From NCBI GenBank assembly GCA_947088135.1, contig CAMUFJ010000035.1:1-16284 (forward strand): DNA of 16,284 nt, in the 5' to 3' direction. The DNA is from an uncultured Clostridia bacterium. GTDB taxonomy: Bacteria; Bacillota; Clostridia; Christensenellales; Borkfalkiaceae. The notes beneath the pieces were generated by a model that searched no databases, was not told the origin of the DNA, and was given only the letters and a program-made list of their open reading frames with translations. Within the stretch, counting starts at the first letter, position 1, and every line of letters begins with the position of its first letter. Shown here piece after piece: positions 1-5,109 of this stretch. A program made the translations under genes and the position numbers.

Positions 1-35
1 CCGAACCACTCACTTGTAACAAGTATAGAGTTCGG
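1..35. repeat. imperfect inverted repeat at the window edge
   Basis: CCGAAC at 1-6 is complementary to GTTCGG at 30-35, and ACTTG / CAAGT form an inner stem around a TTA loop, with GU pairs and mismatches between. It lies just downstream of the minus-strand tRNA cluster and could be part of that operon's terminator. The T-tract needed to decide would lie outside the window. Confidence 0.35.
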
Positions 36-47
36 ATTATACTCTTT

Positions 48-123
48 TGGTGCACTTTCAGGGACTCGAACCCTGGGCCCATTGATTAAGAGTCAATTGC
101 TCTACCAGCTGAGCTAAAAGTGC
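48..123 (-). tRNA. tRNA-Lys (anticodon CTT)
   Basis: This is a complete cloverleaf on the minus strand. The acceptor stem GCACTTT/AAAGTGC is perfect, followed by discriminator A and an encoded CCA (48-50). The anticodon loop is CTCTTAA on a perfect ATTGA/TCAAT stem. The T arm CAGGG-TTCGAGT-CCCTG is perfect. It reads AAG and is the last gene of the six-tRNA cluster. Confidence 0.97.
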
Positions 124-128
124 ATATG

Positions 129-204
129 TGGTGGTCCATCCGAGATTCGAACTCGGGACACCTTGATTAAAAGTCAAGTGCTCTACCGTCTGAGCTAATG
201 GGCC
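129..204 (-). tRNA. tRNA-Lys (anticodon TTT)
   Basis: This is a cloverleaf on the minus strand with loop CTTTTAA on a CTTGA/TCAAG stem, a perfect T arm (CCGAG/CTCGG), discriminator A and encoded CCA. The acceptor strands are GGCCCAT and ATGGACC. C3 therefore faces A70, a C-A mismatch where a U-A pair would be expected. All other pairs hold. It lies five bases upstream of tRNA-Lys(CTT). Confidence 0.96.
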
Positions 205-207
205 GAA

Positions 208-283
208 TGGCTGGGGTGGCTGGATTTGAACCAACGAATGCCGGAATCAAAATCCGGTGCCTTAACCTCTTGGCTACACCCCA
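208..283 (-). tRNA. tRNA-Gln (anticodon TTG)
   Basis: The acceptor stem TGGGGTG/CACCCCA with first pair U1-A72, discriminator G and encoded CCA is typical of tRNA-Gln. The anticodon TTG sits in loop TTTTGAT on a perfect CCGGA/TCCGG stem. The T loop TTCAAAT is normal. Confidence 0.97.
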
Positions 284-288
284 AAAAG

Positions 289-366
289 TGGGGCGGGCGA
301 CGAGAATCGAACTCACGACCTCCAGGGCCACAATCTGGCGCTCTAACCAACTGAGCTACACCCGCC
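289..366 (-). tRNA. tRNA-His (anticodon GTG)
   Basis: The anticodon is GTG. An extra G at position -1 (base 366) faces C73, the hallmark of tRNA-His, and CCA is encoded. The anticodon stem has an A31-C39 mismatch next to the loop because position 39, normally U and pseudouridylated, is C. The T stem contains two G-U pairs but is otherwise intact. Confidence 0.95.
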
Positions 367-373
367 ATATATT

Positions 374-450
374 TGGTGCGCCTGAAGAGATTCGAACTCC
401 TGACACACGGCTTAGAAGGCCGTTGCTCTATCCACCTGAGCTACAGGCGC
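374..450 (-). tRNA. tRNA-Arg (anticodon TCT)
   Basis: The acceptor stem GCGCCTG/CAGGCGC is perfect, with discriminator A and encoded CCA. The anticodon loop CTTCTAA sits on a perfect ACGGC/GCCGT stem and reads AGA and AGG. The T stem has one G-U pair. Confidence 0.97.
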
Positions 451-494
451 ATAACTATGACTTCGTCAAGAAGCTTTTCGTCTCTTGCGAAAAA

Positions 495-568
<74 letters not shown>

Positions 569-587
569 ATTTCGTCAACGCTTGTAT

Positions 588-616
588 ATTTTATCAAATT
601 ACTTTCGATTAGTCAA
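588..616 (-). promoter_or_regulatory. SigA-type promoter of the tRNA cluster
   Basis: On the minus strand, -35 TTGACT (616-611) and -10 TAAAAT (593-588) are separated by exactly 17 bases. Transcription would begin near 581, about 13 bases before tRNA-Gly. No other promoter is visible inside the cluster, so the six tRNAs are probably one transcript. Confidence 0.85.
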
Positions 617-677
617 TTGTTTTAAGGCACGTTTCTGCATTTTTTTCAAATTTTCTCGGGTTATTTTTGCGCCGTCC

Positions 678-705
678 GAAAATTACCGTTTTTGCCGTAA
701 TTTTC
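678..705. repeat. 9-bp perfect inverted repeat in intergenic region
   Basis: GAAAATTAC (678-686) and GTAATTTTC (697-705) are perfect complements around a 10-base loop. A T-rich run follows on the plus strand, which looks terminator-like, but no plus-strand gene lies upstream in the window. It may be an operator or a remnant terminator. The rest of 617-760 is A/T-rich with nothing else recognisable. Confidence 0.4.
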
Positions 706-767
706 CTTAATTTTCTTTTTTTTCCGAAAAAACATGCCGTTATTTGCGGGCACAATTTTGGAATCTA

Positions 768-776
768 TGATATAAT
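768..776 (+). promoter_or_regulatory. extended -10 promoter of the HAD gene
   Basis: TGATATAAT is a consensus TATAAT hexamer with the extended TGn element. No good -35 lies at 17 bases (TTGCGG at 744-749 is 21 away), which fits an extended -10 promoter. Transcription would start near 783. A GGAG ribosome site (795-798) precedes the GTG start at 805. Confidence 0.65.
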
Positions 777-804
777 TATGGTAGAGGCGAAAACGGAGTA
801 GAGA

Positions 805-1641
805 GTGAAAACGTTATTTGTGTCCGATTTGGACGGAACTTTATTGACGCGCGAGGAACGAATTTCCGCGTACAGCCGTGAAAAACTCAATCGGCTGATC
901 GGCGCGGGGATGCCGTTTACGTTTGCCACGGCGCGTGCCGCGGTGAGCGCCTTTCATGCCGTGGAAGGGCTTACGCTTGCCATGCCTGCCATTCTATATA
1001 ACGGCGGGCTCATATATGACTTTAAAAACAAGGAAGTTCTGCGCGCAAGCTTTTTCGACGACGCGTGCAAGGGCTACGTTCTTTCCGTGCTCAAAGATCA
1101 CGGAATTCTTCCTTTCGTGTTCAGCATCGAGGGCTCGGTGGAGCGCATTGTTTGGCGCGCAGGCGGGGAAACGGAGGGAATGCTTCGCTATTTGTCCCGC
1201 CGCCACGGCGACGACAGGTTGAAGGCGGTTACGGACGAGTGGGAGTCGGTCGCGGGCAAGGTGTTCTACTTGAAATGTATCGGGCCGCGCGGTCAGCTTG
1301 AAAGCGCATGGAATATCTTGAAATACGATCCGCGCGTCATCTGTATATTTCATCAGGAAACCTATCAAAACGATTTTTGGATGGAGATTTCACCGAGGGA
1401 GGCGTCGAAGGCGACCGCCGTTACTTTCCTGAAAAAACGCCTCGGGTTCGAGCGGGTGGTTTGTTTCGGCGACACTTCCAACGATTCGGATATGTTCGAC
1501 GTATGCGACGAAAAGTATGCCGTGATGAATGCGGACGGCTGGCTGAAAGAAAAAGCAACGGGCGTCATCGGGTATTGCGAGGAAGACGGCGTTGCCAAAT
1601 GGTTGGATGCGTATTCGGGCTATCGCCCTTGCGGGGATTAG
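805..1641 (+). CDS. Cof-type HAD-superfamily hydrolase
   Basis: This 278-aa cytosolic phosphatase of the HAD Cof/IIB group would hydrolyse small phosphorylated metabolites, often sugar phosphates or FMN; the exact substrate cannot be read from sequence. Motif I is DLDGT at residues 8-12 (nucleophile Asp8, acid/base Asp10). Motif II is ATAR at 41-44. The motif III Lys is K202 in SPREASK. Motif IV is FGDTSNDSDM at 221-230, which binds Mg2+ through Asp223 and Asp227. The region between roughly residues 85 and 190 is the C2-type cap. Length is normal. The start is GTG with a GGAG site six bases before it. The stop codon overlaps the stop of the convergent gene at 1638. It is monocistronic, and no terminator follows it. 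Confidence 0.9.
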   Translation: MKTLFVSDLDGTLLTREERISAYSREKLNRLIGAGMPFTFATARAAVSAFHAVEGLTLAMPAILYNGGLIYDFKNKEVLRASFFDDACKGYVLSVLKDHGILPFVFSIEGSVERIVWRAGGETEGMLRYLSRRHGDDRLKAVTDEWESVAGKVFYLKCIGPRGQLESAWNILKYDPRVICIFHQETYQNDFWMEISPREASKATAVTFLKKRLGFERVVCFGDTSNDSDMFDVCDEKYAVMNADGWLKEKATGVIGYCEEDGVAKWLDAYSGYRPCGD

Positions 1642-1931
1642 GGCAAAAAATAAATTCCGCGAAAGGCGAGATAAAAACAGTACACGTTTAAAACGGCGAT
1701 GAGCGGCATTAGGATCATGAACAGCAGGTTGCCGAGGCGGAATTGCATAACGAACATGGCGACGTAAACGGCGATCGCACCGCCCATAATGGCGGAGAGA
1801 ATGAGTTTTCCGTCGCCTCTGCGCGTTCCGCCGCCGTCCTCCGCAGTTTCCTTTTGCTCCTTTAACAGGTGGAACGCGTAAAAATTGACGGCAAAAATGT
1901 ATACCGCAAACAACACGTATAGAATGGTCAT
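1638..1931 (-). CDS. small three-TM membrane protein, DUF1294-like
   Basis: This 97-aa integral membrane protein has hydrophobic segments at about residues 2-20, 42-64 and 68-90. A charged loop (24-41, rich in Lys, Glu, Asp and Gly) lies between the first two. The second segment, with GDGKLILSAIMGGAIAVY, resembles the LLLLALLGG core of DUF1294. That assignment is a family resemblance rather than a certainty, and the function is unknown. The ATG at 1929-1931 was chosen because translation farther upstream would run through a terminator-containing spacer. The ribosome site there is weak, and an accgc/gcggt hairpin sits directly before the start. The TAA stop shares bases with the convergent HAD stop (TTAG at 1638-1641). 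Confidence 0.7.
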   Translation of the reverse strand: MTILYVLFAVYIFAVNFYAFHLLKEQKETAEDGGGTRRGDGKLILSAIMGGAIAVYVAMFVMQFRLGNLLFMILMPLIAVLNVYCFYLAFRGIYFLP

Positions 1932-1959
1932 ACCGCTATTATGTGCGGTTTTTAGGAAA

Positions 1960-1965
1960 ATTATA
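1960..1965 (-). promoter_or_regulatory. possible -10 element for the DUF1294-like gene
   Basis: A perfect TATAAT on the minus strand lies 28 bases before the ATG at 1931. It is downstream of the terminator at 1984-2009, which implies the gene needs its own promoter. No convincing -35 is visible at the usual distance. Confidence 0.3.
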
Positions 1966-1983
1966 GGCGGACTTTTAGCAAAG

Positions 1984-2009
1984 AAAAAAGCGGACAAGCG
2001 TCCGCTTTT
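1984..2009 (-). terminator. intrinsic terminator after the TSCPD gene
   Basis: GCGGAC / GTCCGC (1990-1995 and 2000-2005) form a stem with loop AAGC, extended by four A-T pairs. On the minus strand it ends in a run of T. It begins two bases after the TSCPD stop codon. Confidence 0.85.
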
Positions 2010-2011
2010 CG

Positions 2012-2254
2012 TCATTTTAAATAGGGGGTCAGCGCTTGCGCGAGCTGATCGGGACAGGAGGTGTTCTGCTTGCAACGGATGCCGCGCAAGAGAGGCACGA
2101 CCTCGTTGGGCGTTTTACCGTCTACCAGCTTGCTGATTCCTTGCAGGTTGCCGCTGCATCCGCCGATGAATTTTACGTTGTGAATGCGGTTTTCCTCATC
2201 CAAATCGAAAATGATCTGTTTACTGCACGTTCCCTTTGTGGAATAAGTAATCAT
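2012..2254 (-). CDS. TSCPD-domain protein (TIGR03905 type)
   Basis: This 80-aa soluble protein carries the TSCPD signature at residues 65-69 (NTSCPDQLAQAL). The same domain occurs at the C terminus of some class II ribonucleotide reductases (NrdJ); stand-alone copies like this are common in Clostridia and have no firm function. Four cysteines (C10, C33, C61, C67) are spaced as in the family and could bind a metal, which is inference. GGCSGNLQGI at 31-40 is a second conserved-looking patch. The start is clear: AAGGAGG precedes the ATG by about six bases. It lies 16 bases downstream of the DUF4364 gene and is probably co-transcribed with it, ending at the terminator that follows. Confidence 0.85.
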   Translation of the reverse strand: MITYSTKGTCSKQIIFDLDEENRIHNVKFIGGCSGNLQGISKLVDGKTPNEVVPLLRGIRCKQNTSCPDQLAQALTPYLK

Positions 2255-2270
2255 GTTTTACCTCCTTAAT

Positions 2271-2795
2271 TTAGTCTACCAACGTTTCGTATACCACGGA
2301 ATAGAGCTCCGAAGCCTTGTCTTCCCATTTTTTATAGATGGTGTTGGCGGTCTTTTTGTCGGGTATGACGAATTTAAGCTCCAACATGGGCTGAATGGGG
2401 GCAAGAATCTTTAAAAATACGGTATAGGTGCCGTCTTTGTTTTGATAATAGTCTGCCTTGCATTCCTGTTTGGTGCGGAATCTCGATCCGTTGTTCTTTA
2501 CAAAGCGGGAAATGTCCTCGCGCGTACTGCGCGGAATGTTGATGTAGAAGTTTGCGAGCGTTTCTCTTCCCTCGGGCGTGATGGTGTAGAGGGGATCGTC
2601 GTTCCCCGGAATCTCGCAGATAAATCCGTCCGACACGAGCTTGGAAATAAGCAGGGTGCAATCCATATAATTGAGCCACTCGTTGGACGAAGTGCACATA
2701 TCGATCAACGTTCTCTCAGAGAGAGAACTCTCCATCTTATCGAAGACGAAGAGCATAATTAATTTGTTGACGAGTGTTTCGCCCTTGATTTGCAT
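2271..2795 (-). CDS. DUF4364-family winged-helix protein
   Basis: This 174-aa protein has an N-terminal winged-helix-like half. Residues 8-20 (LVNKLIMLFVFDK) and 26-60 look like the helices, and LYTITPEGRETL at 69-80 looks like the wing region seen in PadR/MarR-like folds. The C-terminal half, about 90-174, matches the general DUF4364 layout with a mixed alpha/beta domain. A DNA-binding regulatory role is a family-level guess; no target is evident. I chose ATG at 2795 over an in-frame TTG at 2837 because the TTG lies in the T-run of the upstream terminator. AAAGGA lies about 11 bases before the chosen ATG, slightly far. No good promoter is visible between the terminator at 2836-2868 and this start, so it may depend on read-through. 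Confidence 0.75.
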   Translation of the reverse strand: MQIKGETLVNKLIMLFVFDKMESSLSERTLIDMCTSSNEWLNYMDCTLLISKLVSDGFICEIPGNDDPLYTITPEGRETLANFYINIPRSTREDISRFVKNNGSRFRTKQECKADYYQNKDGTYTVFLKILAPIQPMLELKFVIPDKKTANTIYKKWEDKASELYSVVYETLVD

Positions 2796-2835
2796 ATCGC
2801 CCGAATTTCCTTTGTGAAGAGAATTTTTTCCGAAC

Positions 2836-2868
2836 AAAAAACAGCCGCCGATATTTGATACGGCGGCT
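2836..2868 (-). terminator. intrinsic terminator after the HPr-like gene
   Basis: AGCCGCCG / CGGCGGCT (2861-2868 and 2843-2850) form a perfect 8-bp GC-rich stem around a 10-base loop. On the minus strand a G and then six T (2841-2836) follow. It lies 26 bases beyond the HPr-like stop. Confidence 0.88.
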
Positions 2869-2894
2869 TACGCTTTCTTAACCGCTTGCGGTAT

Positions 2895-3122
2895 TTAAGC
2901 CGCGAATTTTTTCAGTTCGCCGAGAAGCTCCGCGCAGTCGTCGGAATAAATTTCGACGGTGAGGGGTTTCGAAAGGTCAAGGCTGAAAATACCGAGTATG
3001 GATTTCGCGTCTACGACGTATTTGCCGCTTTTCAGCAAGATTTCAAAAGCGCAGTTCTGCGTGATGGCAACGAATTCTTTTACTCTCTGTGCAACTTCAA
3101 GCGAAATGGTAATGGATTTCAT
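2895..3122 (-). CDS. HPr-like protein lacking the phospho-histidine
   Basis: This 75-aa protein has the HPr (PTS phosphocarrier) fold signature in its second half: DAKSILGIFSLDLSKPL at 38-54 aligns with the Ser46 region of HPr, and S41 would be the equivalent of Ser46. The N-terminal active-site segment that should read LHARPA is SLEVAQRVKEF, and the protein contains no histidine at all. It therefore cannot carry phosphate from enzyme I. Crh of Bacillus is a known precedent for a His15-less HPr paralogue acting only in regulation; a like role here is inference. The ATG at 3122 has GGAGG eight bases upstream. A perfect promoter (3156-3184) and a strong terminator make it a single-gene unit. 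Confidence 0.82.
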   Translation of the reverse strand: MKSITISLEVAQRVKEFVAITQNCAFEILLKSGKYVVDAKSILGIFSLDLSKPLTVEIYSDDCAELLGELKKFAA

Positions 3123-3155
3123 CGGTGATTCCTCCCCAAAATATGAGTTTTCTCT

Positions 3156-3184
3156 ATTATAACTAAATTTCGGGATAAAATCAA
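3156..3184 (-). promoter_or_regulatory. SigA-type promoter of the HPr-like gene
   Basis: On the minus strand, -35 TTGATT (3184-3179) and -10 TATAAT (3161-3156) are 17 bases apart. Transcription would begin near 3149, leaving a leader of about 27 nt. Confidence 0.85.
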
Positions 3185-3202
3185 GATATTTCGGAAAAAT
3201 TC

Positions 3203-3232
3203 TTGAACAATTTTTATAATTTGTGCTATAAT
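3203..3232 (+). promoter_or_regulatory. SigA-type promoter of the 238-aa protein and Nudix pair
   Basis: TTGAAC (3203-3208) and TATAAT (3227-3232) are 18 bases apart, with an extended TGC before the -10. It is divergent from the promoter at 3156-3184; the two -35 elements are about 20 bases apart, so one regulator could touch both. Confidence 0.85.
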
Positions 3233-3291
3233 AGAGAAGAAATACGGGCTTGTTGCCCATTTTTTGGAAAAATCAGCGCGGAGGACGGAAC

Positions 3292-4008
3292 ATGGAAGAC
3301 AAATATTCGAGGATCGAGAAATTTTTTGCCGCTTGCGACGAGTTGGTAAACGGTTCTTATTCGCTTGCGCCGAGCAGGATCGCGGGCGTGCTGAGGACGA
3401 TCGCGGCGAGCGGGGAGCTTACCGACTTTTTTACCGCCGCCACCGACGGCTTCGATTACGGCGCGGCCAAGCGTTCTTATCTGCGCTATCCCGCCGAGCG
3501 GGGGAGCGCGCACGGCATCGCCTATCTGCCCCACGAGCGGAAGGAGATCCTCGCGTTTGTGTTCTGCGTGCTTGTGGAGCTGGATGCGGGCGTGATGAAG
3601 CTGAACGATTTTCTTTTGCGCTATTTCTATAAGGACGGCAGTTTTACGGCGAGCTATGAAATTTTTGCGGAGCGCATGGTGCGACCTTTCCGCGATATCG
3701 TGCGCGACTGCTTCCCCGACAGCGGAAGAAAGACCTATCTCGACCGCGTGGAGAAAAAGCAAAACCAAATCATGGAGGAGCTCTCCAAGGCGTGTACCGA
3801 GGAGCGCGCGCGGATTTCCGCCGTTGCGCTGAGAGAAGAGGAGCAGGAAGCGGCGGAGCGCATTTTCCCAGAGCTTTTGGCGGCGATCGGGAGAAAGGAC
3901 GCGGAGGAGATCGTTGCCGTTTTGGCGGGATACCGCTATTTCCTGCGCTATATCAACGAGGAATCCGAAGAGAGCGATAAAATTTTCGCGCTTGCGGGCG
4001 AGCTTTAA
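3292..4008 (+). CDS. hypothetical protein, 238 aa, unrecognised
   Basis: I do not recognise this family. The protein is soluble, with no signal peptide or membrane span. It appears mostly helical and highly charged. Residues around 150-205, starting at DRVEKKQNQIMEELSKA, are rich in Glu, Lys and Arg with heptad-like spacing and may form a coiled coil. The middle has a short hydrophobic helix (EILAFVFCVLVELDAG) that is probably buried. The start is ATG at 3292 with GGAGG (3280-3284) seven bases upstream; an in-frame ATG at 3250 has no ribosome site. The gene is first in a two-gene unit behind the promoter at 3203 and ends 11 bases before the Nudix gene. A functional link to ADP-ribose hydrolysis cannot be inferred from sequence. 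Confidence 0.75.
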   Translation: MEDKYSRIEKFFAACDELVNGSYSLAPSRIAGVLRTIAASGELTDFFTAATDGFDYGAAKRSYLRYPAERGSAHGIAYLPHERKEILAFVFCVLVELDAGVMKLNDFLLRYFYKDGSFTASYEIFAERMVRPFRDIVRDCFPDSGRKTYLDRVEKKQNQIMEELSKACTEERARISAVALREEEQEAAERIFPELLAAIGRKDAEEIVAVLAGYRYFLRYINEESEESDKIFALAGEL

Positions 4009-4019
4009 GGGGGCGCGTT

Positions 4020-4547
4020 TTGAAGTTCGGCGAAAAGACGATCAAAAAACATTCGGTATACGAGGGGAAGATCATCAACGTCCGCTGCGACGAGGCGGAG
4101 CTTCCCGACGGCAGACCGTGCAAACGCGAGCTTGTGGAACACCCCGGCGGCGCCGCCGTCGTCTGCGAGTTCGGGGGGAAGATTGCGTTTGTAAGGCAAT
4201 ACCGTTACGCCTACGGCGAAGAACTGTTGGAGATTCCCGCAGGCAAACTCGAAAAGGGGGAGGACCCCATGCTTGCCGCCATGCGCGAGCTTTCGGAGGA
4301 AACGGGTTTCCGAGCGGAACGGCTGAGCCTTTTAACGGTACTGTATCCCTCGCCCGGTTACACGAACGAAAAAATATATCTGTATGCCGCTCACGGCGTA
4401 ACGCGCGGAGAGAGCCGTTTGGACGAAGGGGAATTTCTCGATTTGGAAATGATCCCTGCCGAGGAAGCCTTTGCGATGGCGCAAAACGGCGTACTGCGTG
4501 ACGCAAAGAGCGTCGCGGCATTGCTGTTATACAAGTCGATACGGTGA
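4020..4547 (+). CDS. nudF: Nudix hydrolase, ADP-ribose pyrophosphatase type
   Basis: This 175-aa enzyme would cleave ADP-ribose to AMP and ribose 5-phosphate, removing a reactive by-product of NAD turnover. The Nudix box spans residues 75-97: G75, E81, then R89-E90, E93-E94 and G96, matching GX5EX7REUXEEXGU. A proline (P112 in PSPGYTNE) lies 15 residues past the box, the usual mark of the ADP-ribose subgroup; E117 follows. The N-terminal beta region (1-50, with RELVEHPGGAAVV) is also typical. The start is TTG at 4020 with AAGGGGG about six bases before it; no better ATG exists. It follows the 238-aa gene by 11 bases and ends at a strong terminator. The gene symbol is by family, not proven. 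Confidence 0.88.
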   Translation: MKFGEKTIKKHSVYEGKIINVRCDEAELPDGRPCKRELVEHPGGAAVVCEFGGKIAFVRQYRYAYGEELLEIPAGKLEKGEDPMLAAMRELSEETGFRAERLSLLTVLYPSPGYTNEKIYLYAAHGVTRGESRLDEGEFLDLEMIPAEEAFAMAQNGVLRDAKSVAALLLYKSIR

Positions 4548-4560
4548 ACGACGGAACGAT

Positions 4561-4593
4561 AAAACCCGCCTGCAAAAAGCAGGCGGGTTTTTT
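4561..4593. terminator. bidirectional intrinsic terminator
   Basis: ACCCGCCTGC / GCAGGCGGGT form a perfect 10-bp stem around AAAAA, extended by flanking A and T runs. T-tracts result in both directions. It serves the Nudix unit on the plus strand and the convergent Cys-rich gene on the minus strand. Confidence 0.93.
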
Positions 4594-4623
4594 GGTAGAT
4601 CATTCTTTGCGGAATTCCGGCAC

Positions 4624-4839
4624 TTAGTCGCCGCAACCGCAGCCGCAGCCGCAACCGCAGATTTTGTTTACGAGCGAGCCGAGCGTACCGTTTTTGCACA
4701 TACAATATGCAAGGGCGGCGAGCACGGGCCAACCGCAGCCGGAAAAGGTACTCGAAGAGAATACGTTTCCGCACGTGCCGAGAATGAGCAGGATAATGAG
4801 AATCCAAAGATAGTTATTGCCTTGTAAACAGCAACTCAT
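4624..4839 (-). CDS. 71-aa cysteine-rich membrane peptide with (Cys-Gly)5 tail
   Basis: I recognise no named family. The peptide starts MSCCLQGNN and has a strong hydrophobic segment at about residues 11-22 (LWILIILLILG) and a weaker one around 38-47. It ends ICGCGCGCGCGD, five Cys-Gly units in a row. Eleven of 71 residues are Cys. The gene is probably real: AGGAGG lies six bases before the ATG at 4839, and a terminator follows the stop. The tail is encoded by hexamer-like alternation of TGCGGT and TGCGGC. It could be a small spore or envelope protein, a metal-binding peptide or a cross-linked coat component; none is proven. A modified-peptide precursor is less likely because no modification gene is nearby. 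Confidence 0.7.
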   Translation of the reverse strand: MSCCLQGNNYLWILIILLILGTCGNVFSSSTFSGCGWPVLAALAYCMCKNGTLGSLVNKICGCGCGCGCGD

Positions 4840-4858
4840 GGTTTTTCCTCCTAAATAT

Positions 4859-4887
4859 CCGCAGAGTATGTATGGTTCGTTCTGCGG
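4859..4887 (-). promoter_or_regulatory. leader hairpin before the Cys-rich gene
   Basis: CCGCAGA / TCTGCGG form a perfect 7-bp stem around a 15-base loop, ending about eight bases before the AGGAGG of the Cys-rich gene on the minus strand. It may stabilise the mRNA or act as an operator. No consensus promoter for this gene is clear; AT-rich sequence at about 4888-4902 could hold a -10. Confidence 0.35.
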
Positions 4888-4935
4888 TTTTATATTAAAT
4901 CTTATGTGCCCGCGCGGAAAAATGTTCTTATTTAG

Positions 4936-4964
4936 TTGCCAAAGGCGTATAAATTTGATATAAT
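4936..4964 (+). promoter_or_regulatory. SigA-type promoter of the S component-coaX-hom operon
   Basis: TTGCCA (4936-4941) and TATAAT (4959-4964) are 17 bases apart, with an extended TGA before the -10. Transcription would begin near 4971, giving a leader of about 140 nt. Confidence 0.85.
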
Positions 4965-4983
4965 ATCTTAGAATCCTTTCCTT

Positions 4984-5093
4984 GCCCGCAGTGTTCGCTG
5001 CGGGCGAAGCGGAAAAACACGGAAACGGTTTTATCCGCCAAGGGGAGGATCCGAATACATTTTTTTTCACGGATATTGCGGGACGCAAATCCG
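4984..5093 (+). promoter_or_regulatory. structured 5' leader RNA, possible pan-like motif
   Basis: Three hairpins fill the leader. Hairpin 1 (4984-5005) pairs GCCCGCAG with CTGCGGGC. Hairpin 2 (5009-5038) pairs GCGGA with TCCGC, AAAAC with GTTTT and CG with CG, closing on GAAA; it leaves A5019 and A5033 as single bulged adenosines on opposite strands. Hairpin 3 (5070-5093) pairs CGGAT with ATCCG and TTGCG with CGCAA, leaving A5075 bulged, and ends three bases before the ribosome site. ATCCG at 5049-5053 could compete for CGGAT, so alternative folds exist. A stem with two bulged A is what I recall of the pan motif found before pantothenate genes, which fits the downstream genes. Identity is unproven. 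Confidence 0.5.
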
Positions 5094-5109
5094 ATGGAGG
5101 TAACTGAAT

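Noticed and set aside
4075..4575. Arg-rich 166-aa minus-strand frame opposite the Nudix gene
   Set aside because: Composition is typical of antisense GC-rich coding sequence; there is no start signal, and it begins inside the terminator.
4624..4839. Modified-peptide (RiPP) precursor
   Set aside because: The peptide is membrane-like rather than leader-plus-core, and no radical SAM, lanthipeptide or cyclodehydratase gene is nearby.
5034..5067. Transcription terminator at the T8 run in the S-component leader
   Set aside because: The only stem just before the T run (ATCC/GGAT at 5033-5050) is four pairs and lies about nine bases from the T-tract, too weak for an intrinsic terminator.
4984..5093. 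Known riboswitch classes such as TPP, FMN, cobalamin or SAM before the S component
   Set aside because: I see none of their conserved cores; only the two-bulged-A hairpin resembles a named motif.
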